From Fortiea contorta PCC 7126 (GTDB lineage: Bacteria; Cyanobacteriota; Cyanobacteriia; Cyanobacteriales; Nostocaceae): a DNA stretch of 64,000 nt. The translations under genes and the position numbers were made by a program. Shown in pieces: positions 8,239 to 17,841 of this stretch (its first letter is position 1; each line of letters begins with the position of its first letter). The notes below the pieces were generated by a model. It worked only from the letters and a program-made list of their open reading frames with translations. It had not been told where the DNA came from and ran no database searches. The stretch is taken from NCBI RefSeq assembly GCF_000332295.1, contig NZ_KB235930.1, forward strand, positions 2,113,895-2,177,894, written 5' to 3'.

Positions 8239-9219
8239 TTAATCAGTTTTAAATATCAACTCATTTTTTAAAACTTCACCGAGCGATCGCTCGATAATTT
8301 GACTGACTAATTGATTTCCCGCAAAATTGAGGTGAATATGGTCATGGTAGAGAGCTTGCGGGTTTTTGGTAGAGTTAAAAATTGGCAATATATCTAGATA
8401 AACAATTTGTTGAGTTTGAGTAAAATCAATCAAACGCTGACGGGCTGTAATTTCGTAATCACGGGGGCCCGGTTCACCCAGTTCCCGCAGCAAGGGAGTC
8501 ATCACTAACAGCAATTGGCTGGAAAATTGACGAGTTAAAGTGTGGATTTGGCTGATAGCGGCTAAATTCTTCCCGACACGATCGCCTGTTTCATTTTGCA
8601 GTGCTATCATTTCTGGAATCGGCTTTTGCTTGTAGAGATAGCGTTGCACAACTTCCACCAGTGCCAATAGAGGTTTATGATCTGGATAATTGCGATCGCG
8701 TCCTACTGGTAAAGAAGTAGGCGTCACTGCAAATAAATCATCAGTATTAATTAATAGCACTACCACCTGGGCATGAAAATTACCAAACCTTTGTAAATAG
8801 GCGAGTTCATTTCTAGGCCCCCAGGAATTAGCTGAAGCATTTAATACTTCTATTTTGCGATAATTACCAATATTTACTGAATTTCCAGAATTGGTAATTA
8901 AACTAGAAATCGTCCGAGCCTGATCCGTCCACCAGCCGCCATTAGCGATAGAATCGCCTAAAATCAACACCCGCAGCGTCGAATCCGGGAGTGTAGGCTC
9001 AATAGCCGGACTCCGCATCGAATAGGCATTAATTTCAATACGATTACCAAAGCGCCGAGTCCGCTGATTAGGAGCCAGCAAATAACCAATCTGTGCATCA
9101 GGAACATAAATCAAAGGATTGCCAAAACCAAATAGCGATCGCAATCCTACCTCCAGCACCACCAACAATCCCACAACCACCGCCAAAATTATTAACACCT
9201 GTCCGCACCCCCTACTCAT
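8239..9219 (-). CDS. Membrane-anchored SGNH/GDSL-type hydrolase
   Basis: A 326-residue protein with one N-terminal transmembrane segment (VLIILAVVVGLLVVLEVGL) and an extracytoplasmic SGNH domain: block I LILGDSIANGGWW (nucleophile Ser), block III-like SANSWGPRNELAYL with Asn, and block V YHDHIHLNFAGNQL with the Asp-x-x-His pair. SGNH proteins are esterases or acyltransferases acting on carbohydrates or lipids; the substrate here is unknown. It is transcribed away from the small membrane-protein gene at 9439, leaving a 219-bp divergent promoter region. Confidence 0.82.
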   Translation of the reverse strand: MSRGCGQVLIILAVVVGLLVVLEVGLRSLFGFGNPLIYVPDAQIGYLLAPNQRTRRFGNRIEINAYSMRSPAIEPTLPDSTLRVLILGDSIANGGWWTDQARTISSLITNSGNSVNIGNYRKIEVLNASANSWGPRNELAYLQRFGNFHAQVVVLLINTDDLFAVTPTSLPVGRDRNYPDHKPLLALVEVVQRYLYKQKPIPEMIALQNETGDRVGKNLAAISQIHTLTRQFSSQLLLVMTPLLRELGEPGPRDYEITARQRLIDFTQTQQIVYLDILPIFNSTKNPQALYHDHIHLNFAGNQLVSQIIERSLGEVLKNELIFKTD

Positions 9220-9438
9220 AACTAGCGCCCAAGGGAATAAAGCAACAAATTATACTTTATTTTTAAAGAAAACTAATACCGTTTCACTTTTCTCGCTCCC
9301 CCTGCTCCCTCTGCTCCCCCTATCCCGTCTTCCAAACCTTAAACAAAAGAATAATAGTAATTTAACTTTATCTATAAACAGAAAGACTACAATCAAGACG
9401 GACAAAATACCTCTGTAACCAAGGAAGATTACAAAATT

Positions 9439-9579
9439 ATGTCCGACTTAAATCGCGGAATTATGAAGTTCAAGGGTGCTGATTCCCCTAAAGCAGTCAC
9501 TATCTCTACCGTGTTGCTGTTGGGATCGATTGCTGCTCTGATCATTTGGGCGCTACAAGCTGCCTATGCGCTAAACTAA
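9439..9579 (+). CDS. Small single-helix membrane protein, Psb35-like photosystem II accessory candidate
   Basis: Forty-six codons from ATG 9439, preceded by AAGGAAG at a good distance. The product starts MSDLNRGIMKFKGADSPKA and continues with one transmembrane helix (VLLLGSIAALIIWALQAAYA) ending ALN. I recall closely similar proteins across cyanobacteria among photosystem-associated small proteins such as Psb35 (the Ssl2148 type), but I cannot confirm the exact family, so no symbol is given. Monocistronic, with a hairpin just downstream. Confidence 0.65.
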   Translation: MSDLNRGIMKFKGADSPKAVTISTVLLLGSIAALIIWALQAAYALN

Positions 9580-9609
9580 AAATTATTAGCTTTAGTAATT
9601 AGCATCTAA

Positions 9610-9655
9610 GAAGGACACTAGCAAACACGGCTCCCGTCTTAGCTGGCTGTCCTTC
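9610..9655 (+). terminator. Hairpin after the small membrane-protein gene
   Basis: GAAGGACA (9610-9617) is the inverse complement of TGTCCTTC (9648-9655), with further pairing of TAGC and GCTG-like bases inside. It lies 30 bp after the stop codon. The lack of a T-run makes the terminator role tentative. Confidence 0.5.
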
Positions 9656-9818
9656 ACTCAACTACTAGCCCTGGCCAAAATCCCGCAAACTTTTGCAACC
9701 ATGCTCCACTAGAAAAAGTGCCCGAAAAACAATTTATAAAATTCCAGAAAGATTTTAGATTTGAAATTTGAGATGCCCGATGCAAGATGCAAAATAAATC
9801 TAAAATCCAAAATCCGCA

Positions 9819-12704
9819 ATGTTTGAACTCTGGGGTGCTTTAATTATATTGATTGGTTGTCCTCTGTTGGGCACATTACCGCTAATTGCCTGGATCACTC
9901 GCGCCCTCAAGGGCAGACAATTAGCGAAAGTAGGCACAGGAAACGTCAGCGTATCCGCTGCTTTTTATCATGGCGGACGAGTCGTAGGTATCCTCGCGGT
10001 CTTGTCGGAAGCTTTGAAAGGGATTGTCGCCGTTTTCATCGCTCGTGCTTTTTTTGGCGAAGGGTCAACCTGGGAACTAGTAGCCTTAATAGCCTTAGTT
10101 GTGGGTAGATATTCCATTGGTAGAGGAGCAGGTACAACCAACGTTGTCTGGGGATTTTTAGTCCATGATCCATTAGTAGCAGGATTTACAGCTTTATTGG
10201 CAGCTACTAGCTTTATCCTCCTGCGTTCTCGAAAACTAGTGCAATACGGCGTGTTAATTTTATTACCTTTATTTGAGGTAATACTACACGCCGAAGACGT
10301 TCCCCGAATTATGGCCGTTATTGCCCTTGTTAGCTTATTAGGTTGGATTTATAGTCAAATTCCCGATGATTTGAGCCTTCCCACCCAAGGTGCAGAAACA
10401 GGATCGCAAGGGATGTTAGAATTTTGGCGCGGTGATCAAGCAATCTTATCTTTAGATAGTCAATTGGATGCTGGCGTAGTTGGACAAAAAGCAGCCACCT
10501 TATCAGAAATTCAGCGTTGGGGCTATTCAGTACCGAAAGGCTGGGTACTAGCGTCGGTGAATAACCCGGAAGCAGTGCTGAAATTTTTTCAACCATCAGC
10601 ACTATCTCCCCTAGTAGTCCGTTCCTCCGCTATCGGCGAAGACTCCGAACAAGCCTCAGCAGCTGGACAGTATGAGACAGTATTGAATGTCACTAACCAT
10701 GAAGCTTTACAAGCAGCGATCGCCCAAGTTTATAGTTCCTATTATCATCCCACTGCTGTGCAATATCGCCGCGATCGCGGTTCCCCAGAAGCAGCAATGG
10801 CGGTACTCATTCAACAACAAGTCCAAGGTGTTTATTCTGGTGTCGCTTTCAGCCGCGACCCCATCACCCAACAAAGCGATATTGTTGTGATTGAAGCCTT
10901 ACCCGGTAGCGCCACTCAAGTTGTTTCGGGGAGAGTGACACCAGAACAATATCGCGCCTTTGTCACCGAAGCCGAAAACTCCTCCATTCAACTAGAAGGA
11001 ACAGGACAAGTACCACCAGCACTCGTCAAACAAGTCGCCTACTTAGCCCGGAGCATCGAAAAACGATATCATGGCATTCCCCAAGATATTGAATGGAGTT
11101 ACGACGGACAAAATCTCTGGGTATTACAAGCTAGACCCATCACCACCTTACTTCCCATCTGGACAAGGAAAATCGCCGCCGAAGTCATCCCCGGTGTGAT
11201 TCATCCCCTCACTTGGTCAATTAACCGTCCCCTCACCTGTGGCGTTTGGGGAGACATTTTCACTATAGTATTAGGCGAACGCGCCCTCGGCTTAGACTTC
11301 ACAGCCACCGCCACACTCCATAACTCCAGAGCCTACTTTAATGCATCCCTCCTGGGAGATATTTTTCTTCGCATGGGCTTACCACCAGAAAGTTTAGAGT
11401 TTCTCACCAGAGGTGCAAAATTAAGCCGACCACCCCTAAAGTCTACCTGGGAAAACCTCCCAGGATTAATGCGGTTGCTGAAGCGAGAATTACGGTTAGA
11501 CGAAGATTTTAAGCGAGATTATTATCAATTATTTGTCCCTGGATTGTCGCAATTAGCCACAGAACCCATCGACCAGCTACAACCAGTCCAGATATTAGCC
11601 AGAATTGACTTGATTTTAGAGTTATTGCATCGCGGCACATATTACAGCATTTTTGCGCCCTTGAGTGCAGCCCTCAGACAAGCAATTTTCCGGGTGAAGG
11701 ACAAAAATTTAGACAACAGCATCACACCAGAAGTAGCAGTATTGCGATCGCTCAATGCCTTAGCCGCAGATACCAAACAAATATTACCAGATTTAGAACC
11801 AGAGATAGTATTTGAGCAATTAGCGCAAACTCCAGCCGGCGAGAAAATTTTATTTGATTTCTCTGAATTACTCCAAGATTACGGTTATTTGAGTGAAGTC
11901 GGGACAGATATCGCCGTTCCCACCTGGAAAGAACACCCCCAATACCTCAAACAATTGTTTGTCCAGCTATTACAAAGAGACCCACAACCAGCAGTGACTA
12001 CCCCGCGTCAGCGATTTTTTTGGGGAAAACTACAGCGACTTGTACAACGACGCTTCGACTTAAAAGGGAGAGTTACCGAAGTTTATTCACGACTTCTAGG
12101 CGAATTGCGCTGGAGCTTTATCGCTCTAGAACAGATTTTGTTAGAATCTCGCCTACTCCAGCAAACAGGAGATATCTTTTTTCTGGAAATAGCAGAAATT
12201 AGAGATATCGTCACTAACAATGATGAAGAATTCAGTTATCAGTTATCAAATATAGTGCAATTGCGGCGATCGCAATTCCTCCAAGATCAAGAAATTACCC
12301 AAATACCTCCTTTAGTTTACGGCAATACACCACCCCACCCCCTAGCACCCTCCGCCCTCTACTCAGACCAAATATTACAAGGTATCCCCGCCAGTCACGG
12401 ACAAGCTGAGGGACGAATTAAAGTGTTGCGAAACTTACAAAACATTCCAGAGATTGACAGGAACACAATCCTTGTAGTCCCTTATACAGACTCTGGCTGG
12501 GCACCCTTGTTACTCAGGGCTGGAGGATTAATAGCCGAAGCTGGTGGACGACTTTCTCACGGAGCGATCGTCGCTCGTGAGTACGGAATTCCCGCAGTTA
12601 TGGATGTACGCGGTGCTACATGGCTACTGCAAGATGGGCAACGAGTACGAATTGATGGAACTAGGGGACTGATTGAACTGTCTAACGATTTGCGACCTGA
12701 GTAA
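9819..12704 (+). CDS. Fusion of a PlsY-like membrane domain with a PEP-synthase-like phosphotransferase
   Basis: A 961-residue protein with three regions. Residues about 1-185 are a multi-helix membrane domain resembling the glycerol-3-phosphate acyltransferase PlsY: GTGN, then EALKG, then GRGAGTTN stand where PlsY has its GSGN, KG and GGKG loops, but they are degenerate. Residues about 220-450 match the ATP-grasp domain of PEP synthase/PPDK (QKAATLSEIQ, VVRSSAIGEDSEQASAAGQ, QDIEWSYDG, LQARPITT). The C-terminus has the swivelling phosphohistidine domain, GGRLSHGAIVAREYGIPAV, with the catalytic His. The PEP/pyruvate-binding TIM barrel of true PEP synthase is absent, as in rifampicin phosphotransferase-like proteins. 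Role unknown; it may act on a lipid or envelope substrate. Monocistronic. Confidence 0.8.
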   Translation: MFELWGALIILIGCPLLGTLPLIAWITRALKGRQLAKVGTGNVSVSAAFYHGGRVVGILAVLSEALKGIVAVFIARAFFGEGSTWELVALIALVVGRYSIGRGAGTTNVVWGFLVHDPLVAGFTALLAATSFILLRSRKLVQYGVLILLPLFEVILHAEDVPRIMAVIALVSLLGWIYSQIPDDLSLPTQGAETGSQGMLEFWRGDQAILSLDSQLDAGVVGQKAATLSEIQRWGYSVPKGWVLASVNNPEAVLKFFQPSALSPLVVRSSAIGEDSEQASAAGQYETVLNVTNHEALQAAIAQVYSSYYHPTAVQYRRDRGSPEAAMAVLIQQQVQGVYSGVAFSRDPITQQSDIVVIEALPGSATQVVSGRVTPEQYRAFVTEAENSSIQLEGTGQVPPALVKQVAYLARSIEKRYHGIPQDIEWSYDGQNLWVLQARPITTLLPIWTRKIAAEVIPGVIHPLTWSINRPLTCGVWGDIFTIVLGERALGLDFTATATLHNSRAYFNASLLGDIFLRMGLPPESLEFLTRGAKLSRPPLKSTWENLPGLMRLLKRELRLDEDFKRDYYQLFVPGLSQLATEPIDQLQPVQILARIDLILELLHRGTYYSIFAPLSAALRQAIFRVKDKNLDNSITPEVAVLRSLNALAADTKQILPDLEPEIVFEQLAQTPAGEKILFDFSELLQDYGYLSEVGTDIAVPTWKEHPQYLKQLFVQLLQRDPQPAVTTPRQRFFWGKLQRLVQRRFDLKGRVTEVYSRLLGELRWSFIALEQILLESRLLQQTGDIFFLEIAEIRDIVTNNDEEFSYQLSNIVQLRRSQFLQDQEITQIPPLVYGNTPPHPLAPSALYSDQILQGIPASHGQAEGRIKVLRNLQNIPEIDRNTILVVPYTDSGWAPLLLRAGGLIAEAGGRLSHGAIVAREYGIPAVMDVRGATWLLQDGQRVRIDGTRGLIELSNDLRPE

Positions 12705-13327
12705 TCCAGCGACGCGGTTTCCGCTGTGTAGTTAATTCGGTTTGAGTACTTATACCGTTTTAGAAAAAGAATACGACAGATGGGTAGGGTCACAACAATG
12801 TTGTGCCCTTACAAATGATTGATGTCAGGATTTTTAGTACATTATCTAAGTAAAAATTTCTAAAAATCTAATAATTTGTATAGTTATTTATCTATAGTTA
12901 ATACTTTTGACAGCTAAATAGATCCAATTTTTGACTATGCATAGTATTGGCACAATTAATTGTATAGAGCAAAGTTTATATGTTAGAAATTTACACCTAA
13001 TTTTTCCAACATAGATAAACTTTTACTTATGTATCCAATCTAATATTTATTTAATAATTACAGGTTGAGAGTTAACCACTTTGGCATCAAAACCTGTAAA
13101 CTAATTTCAATTAGATAAGTGCTGCCCCTGATTCACCGCAAATTAAGTCCGTCAAGTTCTCAAATTTTTTATTGAGATAGTCACAATCACCTTTTCTATC
13201 AAGAAACGGTCGAGACATATTGACTAAATATAGCTTGCAAATTTCACGCAGAGAGCAAGAACTATTCTGTTTGACCTGCTACTTTTGCATGTCTAAAAAA
13301 ATTTAAATTAGCAACTAAGGAGATGTT
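12705..13327. other. Upstream region of the cmp operon
   Basis: About 620 bp without a gene. It contains a palindrome at 12784-12812 and then AT-rich sequence. The cmpA promoter and any CmpR or NtcA operator must lie here, but I did not find a site convincing enough to report. AAGGAG at 13318-13323 is the cmpA ribosome site. Confidence 0.6.
12784..12812. repeat. Palindrome of the GTAGGG-CACAAC family
   Basis: GTAGGGTCACAAC (12784-12796) and GTTGTGCCCTTAC (12800-12812) form an imperfect hairpin of the same family as those at 3944 and 50458. It lies 80 bp after the PlsY-PEP synthase fusion and could end its transcript. Confidence 0.6.
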
Positions 13328-14710
13328 ATGACCGAATTCTTTAACCAATTTTCCCGCCGCAAATTCATCATCACAGCAGGAGCTTCAGCTAGTGCCGTAT
13401 TTCTCAAAGGTTGTTTAGGTAATCCCCCGGATGGTTCCGCTGGAGGCGGTGCTCAAAGCCCATCAGCAGCGCAGCCAGTCGCTAACATTAGCCCCGAACA
13501 AGCACCAGAAACCGCCGCAATTAAACTAGGATATATCCCGATTATTGAATCGGCTCCTCTGATTATTGCCAAAGAAAAAGGCTTATTCGCCAAGTACGGC
13601 ATGAGTAATGTTGAACTAGCAAAACAAGCTTCTTGGGGTGCAGCACGAGATAACTTAGAAATTGGTTCTGCTGGAGGTGGTATCGATGGCGGTCAATGGC
13701 AAATGCCAATGCCCCATTTAATCACAGAAGGTTTAATTACCAAAGGCAACCAAAAAATTCCCATGTATGTTTTAGCCCAATTAGTAACTCATGGGAATGG
13801 AATAGCGATTGCCAGCAAACACCAAGGTAAAGGAATTGGTCTACAATTAGCTGGAGCCAAATCCTTATTTAGTCAACTCAAATCCTCCACACCCTTCACC
13901 GCTGCTTTCACCTTTCCCCACGTCAACCAAGATTTATGGATTCGCTACTGGTTAGCCGCCGGCGGTATCGACCCTGACGCAGACGTCAAACTCCTGACCG
14001 TACCTGCAGCCCAAACCGTAGCCAACATGAAAACAGGTACAATGGACGCCTTCAGTACAGGCGACCCCTGGCCTTATCGCATCGTTAAAGATAAAATCGG
14101 CTTTCTCGCCGCCCTGACTGCAGAGATTTGGAAAAATCACCCCGAAGAATACCTAGCCATTAGAGCCGATTGGGTTGACAAAAATCCCAAAGCCACAAAA
14201 GCCATACTCAAAGCTGTTATGGAAGCACAACAGTGGTTAGATAATTTTGACAACCGCAAAGAAGCAGCACAGATTCTCGCCGGCAGAAATTATTTCAATT
14301 TGAATTCACCAGAAATCCTTGCAGACCCATACCAAGGTAAATATGACATGGGTGATGGTCGCAAAATAGATGATAAATCATTAGCCGCCCTTTATTGGAA
14401 AGATGCCAAAGGAAATGTTTCTTATCCATACAAGAGCCATGATTTGTGGTTTATTACAGAAAACGTCCGCTGGGGTTTCTTGCCCAAAGATTATATTGCC
14501 AACAATGCCGCCAAAGCTAAAGAATTGATCAATAAAGTCAACCGTGAAGATATTTGGAAAGAAGCAGCAAAAGAACTAGGAATTGCAGCCGCTGACATTC
14601 CCACAAATACATCCCGTGGTGTAGAAGAATTCTTCGATGGTGTGAAATTCGACCCCGAAAAACCAGAAGAATATCTCAAGAGTCTCAAAATCAAAAAAGT
14701 TGCCGTTTAA
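13328..14710 (+). CDS. cmpA: ABC transporter substrate-binding lipoprotein, CmpA (bicarbonate) rather than NrtA
   Basis: A 460-residue solute-binding protein of the NrtA/CmpA family. The N-terminus has a twin-arginine motif (SRRKFI) and a lipobox-like FLKGC, so it is exported folded and anchored as a lipoprotein. A Ser/Gly/Pro linker follows, then the binding domain ([48 protein letters not shown]). At the ligand site the segment reads [12 protein letters not shown]. From memory of the two crystal structures, NrtA has Lys where CmpA has Glu, so HPEE favours bicarbonate. Absence of nirA and narB beside the operon supports cmp. Confidence is high for the family and moderate for the substrate. 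Confidence 0.82.
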   Translation: MTEFFNQFSRRKFIITAGASASAVFLKGCLGNPPDGSAGGGAQSPSAAQPVANISPEQAPETAAIKLGYIPIIESAPLIIAKEKGLFAKYGMSNVELAKQASWGAARDNLEIGSAGGGIDGGQWQMPMPHLITEGLITKGNQKIPMYVLAQLVTHGNGIAIASKHQGKGIGLQLAGAKSLFSQLKSSTPFTAAFTFPHVNQDLWIRYWLAAGGIDPDADVKLLTVPAAQTVANMKTGTMDAFSTGDPWPYRIVKDKIGFLAALTAEIWKNHPEEYLAIRADWVDKNPKATKAILKAVMEAQQWLDNFDNRKEAAQILAGRNYFNLNSPEILADPYQGKYDMGDGRKIDDKSLAALYWKDAKGNVSYPYKSHDLWFITENVRWGFLPKDYIANNAAKAKELINKVNREDIWKEAAKELGIAAADIPTNTSRGVEEFFDGVKFDPEKPEEYLKSLKIKKVAV

Positions 14711-14844
14711 TCATCAGTTTGTAGTCACTACTTGAATTCTGAAAAATTTAGAAATAAAGTTTTGACTACTAACACATGTATCATCTTCAAATTGAGAGAA
14801 CATCTAGCTAACCGCAAATATCGAATCTGAGGAGAACCCAGCAA

Positions 14845-15690
14845 ATGACAACTGTACAAAGACGCCCTGCCAACCCTAAGGTTAACGGTAACTTCAACTT
14901 TATATCCCAACTGCAAAAACAATTCCCTGATTTTGTTCCTCCAGCTATTGCCCTGATTATATTTTTAGTTGTGTGGCAATTATTTTCCTTCACTCCCAAT
15001 GCCACCCTACCAGGGCCAATCCAAGTCATCCAAGATACCTGGACTTTAATTGTGTATCCTTTCTATGATAAAGGTGGCACCGACAAGGGACTTTTTTGGC
15101 AGATTTGGGGTAGTCTACAACGGGTAGCAATTAGTTATACATTAGCGGCAATTGTTGGTATTGCCTTGGGCGTTTTGATTGGTGTCAATAAAACCATGTC
15201 CAAAGCTTTAGACCCTTTATTCCAACTACTGCGGACTGTACCACCCTTAGCTTGGGTACCCATTTCCCTAGCAGCCTTGCGACAAAACGAACCCGCCGCC
15301 TTATTCGTAATTTTCATCACTGCAATTTGGCCGATATTAATTAACACCGCAGTTGGTGTTACCCAAATTCCTCAAGATTACAACAACGTTGCCAAAGTCC
15401 TGCAACTGAGCCGCAAAGACTACTTTTTTAACATTCTCATTCCCGCAGCTTTACCTTACATCTTCACAGGGTTAAGAATTGCCATTGGTTTAGCTTGGTT
15501 AGCGATTATCGCCGCAGAAATCGTTATGTCTGGGATTGTCGGTATCGGCTTCTTTATCTGGGATGCCTATCAAAATAACAACGTCAGTGAAGTTATTTTA
15601 GCTCTAGTTTATATCGGCGTTGTTGGTCTTTTGTTAGATAAATTCATGGTTTGGATTCAAAACAAAATTTTACCAATTGAACAAAAATAA
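14845..15690 (+). CDS. cmpB: ABC transporter permease CmpB (NrtB family)
   Basis: A 281-residue inner-membrane permease with about six predicted helices, starting with a long cytoplasmic N-terminus and the first helix IALIIFLVVWQLFSF. The coupling loop for the ATPases is recognisable in the region LINTAVGVTQIPQDYNNVAK followed by the EAA-like GLRIAIGLAWLAIIAAE. GAGGAG lies 10 bp before the ATG. It follows cmpA after 134 bp and is followed by cmpC after a heptamer repeat. Substrate (bicarbonate or nitrate) as argued for the binding protein. Confidence 0.87.
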   Translation: MTTVQRRPANPKVNGNFNFISQLQKQFPDFVPPAIALIIFLVVWQLFSFTPNATLPGPIQVIQDTWTLIVYPFYDKGGTDKGLFWQIWGSLQRVAISYTLAAIVGIALGVLIGVNKTMSKALDPLFQLLRTVPPLAWVPISLAALRQNEPAALFVIFITAIWPILINTAVGVTQIPQDYNNVAKVLQLSRKDYFFNILIPAALPYIFTGLRIAIGLAWLAIIAAEIVMSGIVGIGFFIWDAYQNNNVSEVILALVYIGVVGLLLDKFMVWIQNKILPIEQK

Positions 15691-15748
15691 GCCTCAAGTA
15701 TGAAGGATGAATCTTAAAGGCTAAAGGATAAAATTGTCTATCTTTAAA

Positions 15749-15804
15749 CTTCACACTTCATACTTTACACTTCATAATTCATACTTCACACTTCATACCT
15801 TACA
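15749..15804. repeat. Degenerate heptamer tandem repeat abutting the cmpC start codon
   Basis: Eight consecutive 7-bp units of the type CTTCAYA (CTTCACA, CTTCATA, CTTTACA, CTTCATA, ATTCATA, CTTCACA, CTTCATA, CCTTACA) end three bases before the ATG at 15808. The repeat occupies the position where a ribosome-binding site would be. Confidence 0.85.
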
Positions 15805-15807
15805 CCT

Positions 15808-17811
15808 ATGTCTATATTTGTTGGCGTTGACCAAATTGAAAAAGTTTTTGAATTAACTGGTGGTGGTAAATACATTGCCCTCAAAGGAATCGACCTCCAG
15901 ATTAAGAAAGGCGAATTTGTTTCCTTAATTGGTCACTCAGGTTGCGGTAAATCCACACTTTTGAATATGATTGCCGGATTGGATTTACCCACCGAAGGTC
16001 TGGTAACTTTGGAAGGACAAAGAATTACCAAACCAGGGCCAGATAGGATGGTGGTATTTCAAAACTATTCCTTATTACCTTGGCGGACAGTTAGAGAAAA
16101 CATTGCCTTAGCGGTAGACTCAGTGATGAGAGGTTTACCCGATGCAGAACGCACAGCCATCATCGATAAACATATAGATATGGTCGGCTTGCGTCCCCAC
16201 GCAGATAAACAACCAGGTATGCTGTCTGGAGGACAAAAACAAAGAGTTGCGATCGCTCGCGCCTTAGCTATCCGTCCCAAGCTACTATTATTAGACGAAC
16301 CCTTTGGTGCATTAGACGCCCTCACACGGGGTAACTTGCAAGAACAACTCATGCAAATCTGCGAAGAAAACCAAGTCACCGCCGTCATGGTGACTCACGA
16401 CGTAGATGAAGCCGTGCTCCTGTCTGATAGAATCGTCATGCTCACCAACGGCCCAGAATCCAAAATTGGTGACATCCTCGAAGTAGATATCCCCAGACCC
16501 CGCAAGCGCATGGAAGTAGTAGAACACCCAAGCTACTACAGCTTGCGGAGTGAGATGATTTACTTCCTCAACCAACAAAAACGCATCAAAAAAATTCGCG
16601 CCAGAAAAACCGCAGCCATCACCCGCCACGGCTTAGAAAAAGTTAACTTAGACATCGGCTTTCTACCCCTTACCGCCTGCGCCCCCCTCGCCATCGCCAA
16701 AGAAAAAGGCTTCTTTGTTAAACACGGCCTAGACGAAGTTAACCTCACGCGCGAAAGTAGCTGGCGTGGTATCGTTGATGGCATGAGTGGCAATTACTTA
16801 GATGCAGCCCAAATGCCATCAGGTATGCCCATGTGGCTAACCTTAGGAGGAAATAAAAACCAACCCCTACCCGTTGTTACCGCCCTCACCATGACCCGCA
16901 ACGGTAACGCCATCACCTTAGCAAAACGCTTCTATGACGGAGGCGTGCAAACCCTATCAGACTTTAAAAATTACCTACTCCGCACCCGTGACCAAAGACA
17001 CACAATGGGAGTAGTGCATCCCGCATCCATGCATAACCTACTGCTGCGTTACTGGTTAGCAGCAGGCGGAGTTGACCCCGACTCCGACGTCGATATGAAA
17101 ACCATTCCTCCAGCCCAGATGGTAGTAGACCTACAAGGTGGAAGCATCGACGGTTATTGCGTAGGGGAACCCTGGAACTACCGCGCCGCAGTCGAAGGAG
17201 TAGGCTTCACCATCGCCACCGACTTAGAAGTCTGGCTAGGACACCCCGGAAAAGTCCTCGGAGTCCGCGAAGATTGGGCAGAAAATTATCCCAACACTCA
17301 CATCGCCCTCACCAAAGCCTTACTAGAAGCATGTCAATACTGTGCAAGTCCTGAAAATTCCGAAGAAGTTAGACAAATTTTAGCCCAGCGTGAATATGTC
17401 AGCACCGATCTAGAATACATCCAACTCGAAGATCCTCAAAGCAACGCCTGTAGCCTAGACCATCCACTCAGACAATACGCCCATCACCAATTTTATTCTG
17501 ATTCAGCAATCAACCGTCCCAGTCGTACCGAACAAATTTGGATTATGAGTCAACTAGCGCGATGGGGCGATACACCCTTCCCCAGAAACTGGGTAGAAGT
17601 CGTAGAAAGAGTTTGTCGAGTCCGCGTCTTCAGTACTGCAGCCCGCGAACTCGGCTTAGACATCAGCTACACCCGTCAACCCATCCAGCTATTCGATGGT
17701 ACACCATTCAACGCCGACGACCCCATAGGCTATCTCAACAGCTTGCCAATTAAACGCGACTTTTCTATCGCTGAAGTCATTCTTGACGCACCAAGAAAGA
17801 CAGCAGCATAA
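15808..17811 (+). CDS. cmpC: ABC transporter ATPase with fused substrate-binding-like domain, CmpC
   Basis: A 667-residue protein. Residues about 1-255 are an ABC ATPase: Walker A GHSGCGKST, signature LSGGQKQRV, Walker B LLLLDEPFGALD, and His switch VTHD. Residues about 275-660 repeat the CmpA fold (LDIGFLPLTACAPLAIAKEK, AAQMPSGMPMW, VGEPWNYRA). This double-domain ATPase is the hallmark of cyanobacterial NrtC/CmpC, where the extra domain is thought to sense intracellular substrate and gate the transporter. In it the ligand segment reads HPGKVLG, unlike HPEE in the secreted CmpA, so the two sites probably differ in specificity. No ribosome site is visible because a heptamer repeat fills that position. 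Confidence 0.86.
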   Translation: MSIFVGVDQIEKVFELTGGGKYIALKGIDLQIKKGEFVSLIGHSGCGKSTLLNMIAGLDLPTEGLVTLEGQRITKPGPDRMVVFQNYSLLPWRTVRENIALAVDSVMRGLPDAERTAIIDKHIDMVGLRPHADKQPGMLSGGQKQRVAIARALAIRPKLLLLDEPFGALDALTRGNLQEQLMQICEENQVTAVMVTHDVDEAVLLSDRIVMLTNGPESKIGDILEVDIPRPRKRMEVVEHPSYYSLRSEMIYFLNQQKRIKKIRARKTAAITRHGLEKVNLDIGFLPLTACAPLAIAKEKGFFVKHGLDEVNLTRESSWRGIVDGMSGNYLDAAQMPSGMPMWLTLGGNKNQPLPVVTALTMTRNGNAITLAKRFYDGGVQTLSDFKNYLLRTRDQRHTMGVVHPASMHNLLLRYWLAAGGVDPDSDVDMKTIPPAQMVVDLQGGSIDGYCVGEPWNYRAAVEGVGFTIATDLEVWLGHPGKVLGVREDWAENYPNTHIALTKALLEACQYCASPENSEEVRQILAQREYVSTDLEYIQLEDPQSNACSLDHPLRQYAHHQFYSDSAINRPSRTEQIWIMSQLARWGDTPFPRNWVEVVERVCRVRVFSTAARELGLDISYTRQPIQLFDGTPFNADDPIGYLNSLPIKRDFSIAEVILDAPRKTAA

Positions 17812-17841
17812 AGGAAGCCAAGTGCTGAGTAAATTAGTGGT

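Noticed and set aside
13328-14710. Assignment of the importer to nitrate (nrtA)
   Set aside because: HPEE at the ligand site and lack of nirA/narB neighbours favour cmp, though the alternative is not excluded.
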